In this document: positions 1-10,248 of the stretch, one piece after another | How the letters are laid out: every line of letters starts with the position of its first letter | Position numbering within the stretch: position 1 is the stretch's first letter | From: Corynebacterium minutissimum | GTDB taxonomy: Bacteria > Actinomycetota > Actinomycetes > Mycobacteriales > Mycobacteriaceae | Assembly: GCF_016889765.1 (NCBI RefSeq) | Contig: NZ_CP069533.1 | Location: forward strand, 1,798,001 to 1,862,000 | DNA length: 64,000 nt | Direction: 5' to 3' | The notes under the pieces: model-generated | Seen by the model: the letters and a program-made list of their open reading frames with translations, nothing else | What the model was told of the DNA's origin: nothing | The model's database searches: none | Program-made: the position numbers and the translations under genes

Positions 1-22
1 CGCGGGTCAGGCTTCGTGGGTA

Positions 23-2056
23 CTAGGCGCCGGCGAGGCCGCGGCGCTTGAGCAGCGGGGCGACGTCCTTGTCGCGGCCGCGGAACTCGCGGTAGGCCTC
101 CGTGAAGTCGCGGGACGCGCCCTTGGACAAGATGACCTCCCGGAACCTCTGGCCGGCAGCGCGCAGGTCGGACTGATCTTTGAACCACTCGAAACCATCG
201 GCATCGAGGGCCTCGGCCCATAGGTAGGAGTAGTAGCCCGCGGAGTAGCCACCGGCGAAGATGTGATTAAAGTACGTCGAGCGGTAGCGCGGCGCGATGA
301 GCGGGTTATCCAAGCCAGCAGCGCGCAAGGCTTCGGCCTCAAATTCGGCGACGGCCTCTGGGGTGGCCTCAAGCTTGGCGGCCTCGGCAGCACTCAGGGA
401 ATGCCACGCGAGATCGATGATCGACGCCCCCAGATACTCCGACGTAGCGAAACCTTGGCCGAACTCGGAGGCGGCAGTGATGGCGTCGAGAAGCTCGTCG
501 GGGATTGGCTCGCCGGTGTCGACGTGGTGCGCATACTCCTTGACTAGAGACCTATCGAGCGCCCAGTTCTCGTTGATCTGCGACGGGAATTCCACCCAAT
601 CGCGCGGGACGTTGGTGCCGGCGAAGGTGGGGTAGTAGACGTCGGAAAGCAGGCCGTGCAGGGCGTGACCGAACTCGTGGAAGACGGTGCGGACTTCGTC
701 CATGCTCAGCAGGGGCTGCGAGCCGTCGGCGGGTTTGGTGATGCCCATGACGTTGACGATGACCGGCTTGCGCTCCAGCAGGCGGGATTGGCCCACGAAC
801 TCGCTCATCCACGCGCCGCCGCGCTTGGTGGGGCGCCCAAAGTAGTCGGTGAGGAGGAGACCGATTCCTTTGTCCCCGTGATTGACGTCTCCGTCAATCA
901 CCTCCCACACGCGGACCTCCTCCGCGTAGCCCTCGAGGTCATCGCGCGGGGTTACGGTGATGCCGTAGAGGCGTTCGGCGGCGGCAAACACGCCTTTCTC
1001 CAGAACCTGGTCAAGAGGAAAGTACTTGCGCAGCTCTTCCTCATCGAGGGAGAAATCGCGGGCGCGGACCTTGGACTCCCAGTAGGGCCAGTCGGCGGCG
1101 GTGAAGCCTTGGCCGTTGAGCTCAGCCTCTTCAGCGAGGAGTTTCTGCTCACCGGCGGCGTTGGCCGCGGCGGCGGGGGCGAGGTCGTGGAGCATGGAGC
1201 GGGCGGCGTCGGCAGTCGCGGCGGTTTCTTCGGCGATGACGTAGTCGGCATGCGTGGCGTACCCCAGCAGCTCGGCCCGCTCGGCGCGCAGCTGGACGGC
1301 CTCGATGAGCCCCGGGATGTTGTTCTCGGAGCCCCTGCTTGCCGACGCCCCGTACAACCTCGCCCTCGCATCCTCCCGCACCAGGCGGCTCAGCTCCGAC
1401 TGCACGGTCGGCAGCTCCAGCGGGATGACAAAACCGTCGCGGCCTAATGCTTCGGCATCGGCCTTGGCGGAGGCGATGCGCTCGGCGGGCAGGCCCTCGA
1501 GTTCCTCTTCGGTGAAGGAAACCGCACGCTCGCGGGTGGAGGCCATGAGGTTGCGGCCAAATTCTTCGGAGAGCGCGGATAGACGCTGGTTGATCTCGGA
1601 CAGGCGGGCCTTGCCGTCAGCATCCAAGTCCGCGCCTTTGCGGGCAAAGGTGCGCAGGAGGTGATCGTGGAGGCGCTGACCTTCCGCGTCGTCGGCAGGC
1701 GGTGTGGCCTCCTTGAGGCGCGCATACAGCACCTCGTTCTGGTAGATCGCGTCGTAATGCGCGGAGAGGCGCGGGTAGATGTCGGCGGCGATCTCCTCCA
1801 TCTCCTCGGTGACATCCGTGCCGGAGAGGTTGCCAAACACCGCCATGACGCGGTCGAGGTCCTGGCCGGAGCACTCGAGCGCCTCCACGGTGTTTTCCCA
1901 CGTGGGGTCGGCGGGGTTGTCGGTGATGGCGGCGATTTCGGCGTCGTGAAGCGCTAGCGCCTTGTCAAAAGCGGGACGGTAGTGCTCGACCTTGATCTCC
2001 ACAAACGGCGGGAGCTGATAGGGCAGCGTGGAGGGAGTTAGAAGTGGGTTAGTCAT
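23..2056 (-). CDS. M3 family zinc metallopeptidase (oligopeptidase A / peptidyl-dipeptidase Dcp type)
   Basis: A 677-residue cytosolic oligopeptidase that would cleave short peptides released by protein turnover. The zinc-binding motif HEFGHALHG lies near residue 460. It is followed by the FAGTNVPRDWVEFPSQ stretch and the late Gly/Tyr-rich segment FAGGYSAGYYSYLWAE, both typical of M3 enzymes. The length matches the family (about 650-700 residues). There is no signal peptide or membrane segment. The ATG at the right end is directly followed, across a short gap, by the stop of the PepSY gene on the same strand, so it may be read with that gene. OpdA and Dcp subtypes cannot be told apart by eye. 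Confidence 0.93.
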   Translation of the reverse strand: MTNPLLTPSTLPYQLPPFVEIKVEHYRPAFDKALALHDAEIAAITDNPADPTWENTVEALECSGQDLDRVMAVFGNLSGTDVTEEMEEIAADIYPRLSAHYDAIYQNEVLYARLKEATPPADDAEGQRLHDHLLRTFARKGADLDADGKARLSEINQRLSALSEEFGRNLMASTRERAVSFTEEELEGLPAERIASAKADAEALGRDGFVIPLELPTVQSELSRLVREDARARLYGASASRGSENNIPGLIEAVQLRAERAELLGYATHADYVIAEETAATADAARSMLHDLAPAAAANAAGEQKLLAEEAELNGQGFTAADWPYWESKVRARDFSLDEEELRKYFPLDQVLEKGVFAAAERLYGITVTPRDDLEGYAEEVRVWEVIDGDVNHGDKGIGLLLTDYFGRPTKRGGAWMSEFVGQSRLLERKPVIVNVMGITKPADGSQPLLSMDEVRTVFHEFGHALHGLLSDVYYPTFAGTNVPRDWVEFPSQINENWALDRSLVKEYAHHVDTGEPIPDELLDAITAASEFGQGFATSEYLGASIIDLAWHSLSAAEAAKLEATPEAVAEFEAEALRAAGLDNPLIAPRYRSTYFNHIFAGGYSAGYYSYLWAEALDADGFEWFKDQSDLRAAGQRFREVILSKGASRDFTEAYREFRGRDKDVAPLLKRRGLAGA

Positions 2057-2085
2057 AAGAAACTACCGTACCTATGCACCCTGCT

Positions 2086-3456
2086 CTATGTGATGGCTTT
2101 CACTAGCTTCTTCTGTTGTGGCTTGCGGCTGCGGTGAATGAGGATGACGTCGAGAACTAGGAACGCCGCTAGCGTGATTCCCAAAAGCGGCAGGAAGACG
2201 CCGACGGTGGCGGCAAACAGCGCGCCCAATCCCGTCGTGGCCCACGAGAAGTGAGTGGTTGGCAGGAAACGCGGGCGGCGCTTCCACCACATGTAGTACC
2301 CCAGCACCACGAGCGCGGCGGTGGCGAGGCCCAGCGCGAGGAGCGCAATCTGCAGTGGTAGCCCGAACATGATGCCCATGTGCAGGTAGATGCCCCAGCT
2401 GCTGAGTTTGCTGAACAGCGGCAGGCTGGAGAAAGGCTGGCGGTCGATGACCTCGCCGGTAGCGCCGTCTACGGAGACCGCATCGGAGGTGGTGCGCCAT
2501 TCCACCCAGCGTTCGCTGACCTGCCAGGCGGAGTGGGCGTCCTCCGGCGGGTACATACGTAGTGGGCCGGTCAGTCCCTCGGCGCGGCCGGTGGCGAGGA
2601 CGCGCTCGGCCTCGGCAGCCACGCTCACGCTTGGCGACGCCCCCACGGCCCCACCGTGCTCATGTCCTGCATGTCCCGAGTGCTCGTGGTCGGTCGAAGC
2701 CGGTGCATCCGCGAGGGAGGTGTTGATGGGGGTGGCCTTCCAGTGCATGCGCTCGACTAGAGAATTGACGTTGTCGCCGGCCAGGCCCGACCAGGTGATA
2801 CCGGTGGCAGAGAGGCCAAGAAGACCGATGAAGATCCAGGCACCAATGGTGGAATGCAGACGGGTAGCTTTCCAGCGTGCGGAGCGCTTGGGCTGCAGTT
2901 GCGCGGTGTTCGCGGTTGCCTTGTTCTTGGGTCGGCGGCGAATCCACCACATGTACAGGCCACCGCAGGCCATGACCCACAGCCAGGATGCGGCCAGCTC
3001 CGAGTAGAGCTCGCCGACCTTGCCCAGGTGGAAGCTTTCGTGCAGGGAGGAAATCCAGCGACGCAGCGGCATCTCTCCCAGGCCGGAGTACGTGGGGTAG
3101 TCCCCGATGACCTTGGCGCTTGCGGGGTCGATGAAGACGGTGCGCTGGAGGCTCTCATCGATGCTGTCATCGGACACCAGAACGCGCGTGGAATCCGTCG
3201 GTGTCGTGGCTGGCCACACCTGCGTGACTGGCATGTCTGGGTGCTCGTGCTGTGCGGCCTGGATTTGTTCCTCCAAGCTCACTGGGTACTCGACCGCCGG
3301 AACGGTCATGACGTCGCGGTACACCACCTTCTCCAGGGAAGGCGCCACGGCGTAGAGGCAGCCAGTCAATGCCGCAATGAAGATGAAGGGGCCGACGAAC
3401 ATGCCGCCATAAAAGTGAATGCGCTGAATGAAGGATCGCAGAGCCGTCCGACTCAT
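2086..3456 (-). CDS. PepSY-associated transmembrane protein with His-rich loop
   Basis: A 456-residue membrane protein of the PepSY_TM type. It has an N-terminal membrane helix (FVGPFIFIAALTGCLYAVAP), a central pair of helices near residues 150-215, and two to three C-terminal helices ending in a basic tail. The large extracytoplasmic portions contain PepSY-like segments. A striking His-rich stretch, DHEHSGHAGHEHGG near residue 255, sits in an outer loop. Such loops commonly bind copper, zinc or iron, so a role in metal or heme handling or reductase support is an inference. It lies just upstream of the M3 peptidase on the same strand. The substrate is unknown. Confidence 0.8.
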   Translation of the reverse strand: MSRTALRSFIQRIHFYGGMFVGPFIFIAALTGCLYAVAPSLEKVVYRDVMTVPAVEYPVSLEEQIQAAQHEHPDMPVTQVWPATTPTDSTRVLVSDDSIDESLQRTVFIDPASAKVIGDYPTYSGLGEMPLRRWISSLHESFHLGKVGELYSELAASWLWVMACGGLYMWWIRRRPKNKATANTAQLQPKRSARWKATRLHSTIGAWIFIGLLGLSATGITWSGLAGDNVNSLVERMHWKATPINTSLADAPASTDHEHSGHAGHEHGGAVGASPSVSVAAEAERVLATGRAEGLTGPLRMYPPEDAHSAWQVSERWVEWRTTSDAVSVDGATGEVIDRQPFSSLPLFSKLSSWGIYLHMGIMFGLPLQIALLALGLATAALVVLGYYMWWKRRPRFLPTTHFSWATTGLGALFAATVGVFLPLLGITLAAFLVLDVILIHRSRKPQQKKLVKAIT

Positions 3457-3655
3457 ATGTAGTGCTCTTTCGGGGGTCTAGGGGTAAAGGGCACCTGCTG
3501 AACGTTCGCGGGACGCTCAGTAGGGGCGATGGACAGGCGCTGATATCAACTGCACTAGTAGTCGGAGGCGATGGTTTCTCGGTTCCCGAAAATTGAAAAA
3601 CTTTTTAACTAACTGGGTTCCTCGGTGTTCAAAGGATGAAAACGCGCGAAATAAG
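3457..3655. other. Intergenic stretch upstream of the PepSY gene
   Basis: Together with the repeat copy that follows, this is a gene-free gap of about 310 bases. It must hold the promoter of the leftward PepSY gene. It is more A+T-rich than the neighbouring genes, especially the last 60 bases before the repeat. I see no convincing gene or RNA in it. Confidence 0.5.
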
Positions 3656-3762
3656 GCGCGAGAAGCAAGAAACAGTCAAGAAAAAGTTCTCGCAGCTCAA
3701 TGGGTAAAAATAGCGCCCGAATCTGTGGTTTTGGGCCGGTTTGCGGCTAATGAAGCAAGAAA
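3656..3762. repeat. 107-bp direct repeat, copy 1 (3' side of the AlbA_2 gene)
   Basis: By direct comparison this block matches positions 5260-5366 in the same orientation over 107 bases with only two differences (T/C at each). It ends 8 bases beyond the stop of the AlbA_2-domain gene, so the gene is bracketed almost exactly by the two copies. Confidence 0.95.
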
Positions 3763-3769
3763 GCGGTTC

Positions 3770-5248
3770 CTATTCGCTCCAGAACGGAACATAACGCAAT
3801 GAGCGCGGGCCTGCGCTGGGATCGTAAGGGTGGATGAGGCCTTCCTCGACGGTGGCAGCAAGCAGGCGAGTGGCCTGAGCCGCTTGCGAGTCTTTCAGCC
3901 CGAAGCGCTGACGGATCGACGAATTGTTAACGGGAAGGTTCTCGAGGAAGCGAAGGCAAGCATGTTGATATACGGCTTGGGTCTTTTCCTCCATAGTCAT
4001 CAGCGCGAATGGGCGGTAGGCGCTGAGGGACACTGTGGTACTTCCGTTGGCGCGGATGAGCGCAGGTGGGAAATGCTCCGCTTCAAGTGAAGAAACGATC
4101 TTGTCCCAGCCGCTTCCTCGCTGTTCGACGAAGTGTGCCAGGCGCAAAGCCTCGCCAAGATAGGTATTGCGGGTGGTGGAAGCCGAGTCAATGAACCTTT
4201 GGGGATCGATGAGAGGGGTACCAGGGTTGGTTACTTCGACTCGATCGCTGAAAATCTCTACGGTCAAGAATCGGCCACGTTGCTCGAGATCCTGGTGCAT
4301 GAGCGCATTTGCTAGGACCTCGCGGAAGGCCACCGTTGGTAGCAGTGGAGTTACCACGCGCTTGCCGCTGGAATCAATATGTTCGCCGCCTGGGCGAATG
4401 GTGTTAAAAAGCGTGACTATGTGAGTGAAGGAAGATGCGTATCCTTCAGTGAATTCCCATTCACGTTCTACTTCGGTGCGCGAGGTGCCTTTGAAATGCA
4501 TGACGCGGGGAGCACGCTCGCGCAGCTCTGGAAAGTCCTGAAGGGAACGTGCGTACATGAGCGCGGACCATGCCGGAATATGCCAGCCTTGCTCGTGTGA
4601 GTAGGAGATGGCCTTAGCGGTTCGTAGCGTATCGATCAGGGCATCGCCGGTCGTGCGAGGGAGCTCTGGTCGGTTGAGGAAGAAGGCTTCGGGATCAAGA
4701 AGTTCGGTGATTGATTCGGGCTCAAGGTTCTCAGCAACTACAGTGTTTTCAAATTCGAACTGGTTGAGTTTCTGCCAGAGCTGACGTTCTTCATTGGGAA
4801 AATCCATGAGATTCTTGACATAGCTGCCCTTGCGAAAATAACGCTTTTCATCGAAAGAATACGGGGAAGACAAGGCAGCTGGTATACGCAGAAGTACAAC
4901 AAGGTGCCCATCAACCGTTACCTCGTCGAAGGTCAGATCAGGTGCCGGACTAATGACGCGGTTGAGCCAGGGGAGTAGGTCTTCGTTGCCTTTCCCTTTT
5001 GCGCGTTGCCAGTTAAACGACGTCCCAACGACTTTGTGGTCATCGTTTACTCCCCATATGAGGTATCCCGCTGGTTCATCGTGCAGACGCGCTGAGTTGC
5101 CTAAAGCGCAGGCATACTTTGCAATCTCCGAGCCAGAGGAAAGCCCGTTTACCTTTAATTCGAGCCACGGTAGCTCAGCAGGAAGTGCTGTAAACCGTTT
5201 TATGCGGGCAACAAGCTGTTCCTCGGGCGCAGAATTGATGGGAGTCAT
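3770..5248 (-). CDS. AlbA_2 (Schlafen-type) domain ATP-binding protein, putative transcriptional regulator
   Basis: A protein of about 492 residues. The N-terminal part (about residues 5-130) looks like an AlbA_2/Schlafen nucleic-acid or NTP-binding domain (LELKV, EIAKYACALGN, GYLIWGVNDD, RYFRKGS). The region around residues 310-420 (AFREVLANALMHQD, VEVTNPG, RLAHFVEQRGSGWDKI) resembles the GHKL-like ATP-binding HATPase_c_4 domain. The C-terminus resembles a winged helix. The longer reading frame starts at 5272 inside the flanking repeat. I prefer the ATG at 5248 because a promoter with its -10 at 5255-5260 would start transcription at that codon (leaderless). The gene is visibly more A+T-rich than its neighbours and is flanked by a 107-bp direct repeat, which suggests acquisition by transfer. 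Relatives occur in regulatory and defence contexts; the actual role is unknown. Confidence 0.85.
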   Translation of the reverse strand: MTPINSAPEEQLVARIKRFTALPAELPWLELKVNGLSSGSEIAKYACALGNSARLHDEPAGYLIWGVNDDHKVVGTSFNWQRAKGKGNEDLLPWLNRVISPAPDLTFDEVTVDGHLVVLLRIPAALSSPYSFDEKRYFRKGSYVKNLMDFPNEERQLWQKLNQFEFENTVVAENLEPESITELLDPEAFFLNRPELPRTTGDALIDTLRTAKAISYSHEQGWHIPAWSALMYARSLQDFPELRERAPRVMHFKGTSRTEVEREWEFTEGYASSFTHIVTLFNTIRPGGEHIDSSGKRVVTPLLPTVAFREVLANALMHQDLEQRGRFLTVEIFSDRVEVTNPGTPLIDPQRFIDSASTTRNTYLGEALRLAHFVEQRGSGWDKIVSSLEAEHFPPALIRANGSTTVSLSAYRPFALMTMEEKTQAVYQHACLRFLENLPVNNSSIRQRFGLKDSQAAQATRLLAATVEEGLIHPYDPSAGPRSLRYVPFWSE

Positions 5249-5254
5249 GCTTAG

Positions 5255-5283
5255 AGTATGCGCGAGAAGCAAGAAACAGTCAA
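5255..5283 (-). promoter_or_regulatory. Sigma-A type promoter of the AlbA_2 gene spanning the repeat junction
   Basis: Read leftward: TTGACT at 5283-5278, a 17-base spacer, then CATACT at 5260-5255. Transcription is expected near 5248, the A of the proposed ATG. The -35 lies inside repeat copy 2. Only the first base of the -10 overlaps the repeat. Confidence 0.55.
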
Positions 5284-5366
5284 GAAAAAGTTCTCGCAGC
5301 TCAACGGGTAAAAATAGCGCCCGAATCTGTGGTTTCGGGCCGGTTTGCGGCTAATGAAGCAAGAAA
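5260..5366. repeat. 107-bp direct repeat, copy 2 (5' side of the AlbA_2 gene)
   Basis: Second copy of the block at 3656-3762, with two mismatches. On the right it ends inside the first A-run of the icd terminator hairpin. On the left it ends within the AlbA_2 gene promoter. Confidence 0.95.
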
Positions 5367-5407
5367 AGACCGCCTCGAACTCCAAGGAGGAGACGAAGCG
5401 GTCTTTT
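5364..5407 (-). terminator. Rho-independent terminator of icd
   Basis: Perfect 10-bp inverted repeat AAAAGACCGC / GCGGTCTTTT with a 24-base loop, lying 20 bases beyond the icd stop. In the leftward direction it ends in a T-run. Confidence 0.85.
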
Positions 5408-5427
5408 GTTAAGCGCCTAGCGCAGAT

Positions 5428-7611
<2,184 letters not shown>

Positions 7612-7784
7612 GGTTCTCCTCGATTAGTTGAAAACTGTTCAACCTAACAGGATACCTGTCTTGTTATCGCCGCGTGGCGGCCCCCGTGTGACACGTGCCA
7701 CCTGTGGGGGAGGTGTGTTGACTTGGCGCAACCTGCCCGTCTGAGCTTACGGGCCCCGCAAGGGAAGTACTAAGGTCTGCCCAC

Positions 7785-9035
7785 GTGAACCCGATGAAGC
7801 CAGCTACCCGCATCAAGCGCCGCCCTGTCCCACGCCAAACAGAGATTTCCCGATCGCGCCGCACCATCGTCATGATTGCCATGGCGCTGGGCGCTTTCGC
7901 CATCGGCACGACGGAATTTACGTCGATGGGCCTCTTGCCGCTCATCTCGGATGACTTCGGCATTACGGAAGATGCGGCGTCGGTAGTCATCTCCGTCTAC
8001 GCGCTTGGCGTCGTCGTGGGCGCGCCGGTCATTGCGGCGCTCACGGGCACACTCCCACGCCGCCGCCTGATTATCCTGCTCATTGGCTTTTTGCTCGTGG
8101 GTAACCTGCTCACAGCCCTGGCCCCGAATTACGGAGTCCTCCTCGCGGCCCGCTTCATCGCGGGTCTGCCGCACGGCGCATATTTTTCCGTAGCAAATCT
8201 GGCGGCAGTGTCCATGGCGCCTCCTGGACGGCAGGGGTTTGCCATGTCGATGGTAGGCATGGGCCTGTCCGTTGCCACCGTGATTGGTGTGCCAGCAGCC
8301 CAGGCGTTGGGCCAAGAGTTGGGTTGGCATGCAGCGTACTTCTTAGTCGTGGCCATTGCTGGGCTGACGATGGTACTGCTCTTTTTCCTCTTTCCGCACA
8401 TGACGCGCATGCCGCAAACGGATATGTTTACTGAGCTCGGTGCGCTGAAAAACAGCCAGGTGCTTCTCACCGTGTTCCTCGGCACCGTGGGCTTCGGCGG
8501 CATGTTTGCCGTCTATACCTACATCACGTGGACTATGACGGAGGTCGCCGGTATGGACCCGAGCCACACGTGGCTTGTACTCATGGCGTATGGCATCGGC
8601 ATGACCACCGGCAACGTCGCCGGCGGTGCGCTGGCGGACCGCAACCTGGAATTCGGCATCATTTTTGCGCTCATCTGCATGGTCGGTGTGTCCGTGACCT
8701 TCTACTTCGTGGCGCACAACGCGTGGGCGGGCACGGTTGTCTTCGGCGTCCTCGCCTTCTTTGGCTCTATCCTGGTTCCGTCGCTGCAGCTGCGTCTAGT
8801 CAACGTGGCGGGGGATGCGCAGACCCTCGCGGCGGCGTTGAACCAGTCTGCCCTCAACATCGCGAATGCGGCCGGCGCTGCGATTGGCGGCGTGGTCGTG
8901 GGCGCGGGCTATTCCTATAATTCCACCGCGCTGGCGGGTGCTGCTTTGGCCGTGTCTGGCATTCTTACCTGGTTTGTCACCATGTGGGACAAGCGTCGCT
9001 TGGGCCCTTCCGTAAAGATCATCGAACACCGTTAG
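7785..9035 (+). CDS. MFS transporter, drug/sugar efflux type
   Basis: A 416-residue integral membrane protein with about 12 transmembrane segments, of the DHA1-like major facilitator family. It has an N-terminal basic tail (IKRRPVPRQ). The first helix contains GAFAIGTTEFTSMGLLPLIS, and GTLPRRR lies between helices 2 and 3. This signature is seen in AraJ/Cmx-like exporters. The substrate may be a drug, a sugar or another metabolite and cannot be fixed. The GTG start is the only good candidate near the upstream boundary. It lies only 10 bases before xth, so the two may be co-transcribed. Confidence 0.88.
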   Translation: MNPMKPATRIKRRPVPRQTEISRSRRTIVMIAMALGAFAIGTTEFTSMGLLPLISDDFGITEDAASVVISVYALGVVVGAPVIAALTGTLPRRRLIILLIGFLLVGNLLTALAPNYGVLLAARFIAGLPHGAYFSVANLAAVSMAPPGRQGFAMSMVGMGLSVATVIGVPAAQALGQELGWHAAYFLVVAIAGLTMVLLFFLFPHMTRMPQTDMFTELGALKNSQVLLTVFLGTVGFGGMFAVYTYITWTMTEVAGMDPSHTWLVLMAYGIGMTTGNVAGGALADRNLEFGIIFALICMVGVSVTFYFVAHNAWAGTVVFGVLAFFGSILVPSLQLRLVNVAGDAQTLAAALNQSALNIANAAGAAIGGVVVGAGYSYNSTALAGAALAVSGILTWFVTMWDKRRLGPSVKIIEHR

Positions 9036-9045
9036 ACTGACCGGC

Positions 9046-9945
9046 ATGAGTTTCACCATCGCCTCCGTTAACGTCAATGGCATCCGCGCGGCCTGCAAAC
9101 AGCGCAATGACGACAACCCCGGTATGAATGCGTGGCTGGAGACTACGCCTGCCGACGTCGTCCTCATGCAGGAGGTGCGCGCCAACCCCGAGCAGACTCA
9201 GAAGGCCCTGGCCCCAGCTCTGGAGGCCGGATGGAACCTGGTTCAGGCCGAATCTGCCGCGAAGGGTCGTGCGGGCGTGGGCATCCTATCGAAGCATGCG
9301 CTTGGCGACGTCTCCGTGGGCTTCGGCTCCTTCGCCGAATCCGGCCGCTTCATCGCCGCCACGGTGGAAGGTGTGCGCGTTGCTTCTCTGTACCTGCCTT
9401 CCGGTGATGTGGATTCCCCGAAGCAGGATGAAAAGTACCTCTTCTTGGATGAGTTCTCTGAAGTTTTGGATGACATTGCTGCGACCTACCCGGAGGCGGT
9501 TATCGGCGGCGACTGGAACATCTGCCACCGCGCCCAGGACTTGAAGAACAACAAGGCTAACGAGAAGAAGTCCGGCCACCTGCCGGAGGAGCGCGCCTTT
9601 ATGGACCGCGTTTTTGGCGCCTTCCCGGATGCCGAACCACAGGCCAAGAAAGGGCTCGGGGACTGGCTCGGCGTGGTGGACTATGACACGAAGACCGCCT
9701 GGGAGGCGGCGGCGGACCCGCAGTGGTTTGACGTCGCCAGGCGCCTTGCCCCGGAGGCGGACGGGCCTTACACGTGGTGGACCTACCGCGGCCAAGCCTT
9801 CAACAACGATGCAGGCTGGCGCATTGACTATCAGGCCGCCACGAAGGCCATGCTGGAGCGCGCGCAGCGCACCTGGGTGGAAAAGGCGCCGACGGTGGAG
9901 CAGCGCTGGTCTGACCATTCCCCGCTTCTCGTCGAGTATAAGTAG
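9046..9945 (+). CDS. xth: Exodeoxyribonuclease III (AP endonuclease)
   Basis: A 299-residue member of the endonuclease/exonuclease/phosphatase family, acting in base excision repair of abasic sites. Motifs: ASVNVNGIRAA at the N-terminus, LMQEVRA (metal-binding Glu) near residue 41, GGDWNICH near residue 153, YTWWTYRGQAFNNDAGWRIDY near residue 245, and the C-terminal WSDHSPLLVEY with the catalytic His. It begins 10 bases after the MFS gene stop. Confidence 0.95.
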   Translation: MSFTIASVNVNGIRAACKQRNDDNPGMNAWLETTPADVVLMQEVRANPEQTQKALAPALEAGWNLVQAESAAKGRAGVGILSKHALGDVSVGFGSFAESGRFIAATVEGVRVASLYLPSGDVDSPKQDEKYLFLDEFSEVLDDIAATYPEAVIGGDWNICHRAQDLKNNKANEKKSGHLPEERAFMDRVFGAFPDAEPQAKKGLGDWLGVVDYDTKTAWEAAADPQWFDVARRLAPEADGPYTWWTYRGQAFNNDAGWRIDYQAATKAMLERAQRTWVEKAPTVEQRWSDHSPLLVEYK

Positions 9946-10009
9946 CCGAATACAAGTAGTGGTACGATAAGTCCGAATTAACGTCCTTTCTATTTCGCAG
10001 GAGATCTTC

Positions 10010-10201
10010 ATGACCCGCGCACTCATCTACTTCGTCCTCGGCGCTATTCTGCTTGCCTTGGGTATCTGGTGGTGGACCATTGTTGGCCCGTCCTTCGCCT
10101 TCCTTGGACCGATTGTCCTCCAGGGCGTCGGTGGTGCATTCATGGTGGCCGGTTTCGCCGTCATGATGGACGTTATTAGCCCGACTTCCCGCAAGATTTA
10201 A
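10010..10201 (+). CDS. Small membrane protein, two predicted helices
   Basis: 63 residues, almost entirely hydrophobic, with two predicted helices (LIYFVLGAILLALGIWWWTI and FAFLGPIVLQGVGGAFMVAGFAVMM) and a short polar tail. A good ribosome site (AGGAG) lies 8 bases before the ATG. It sits between xth and trpS on the same strand. No family with known function was recognised; it is likely a conserved actinobacterial small protein. Confidence 0.75.
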   Translation: MTRALIYFVLGAILLALGIWWWTIVGPSFAFLGPIVLQGVGGAFMVAGFAVMMDVISPTSRKI

Positions 10202-10248
10202 GGCCCACAACGCCGCGCGGAGGCGGCGGCAGAGTAGAGTGGTCAACC

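Noticed and set aside
656..1447. Long rightward open frame opposite the M3 peptidase
   Set aside because: It is a shadow of the well-supported peptidase on the other strand; its composition is Gly/Val/Ala-rich without any family motif.
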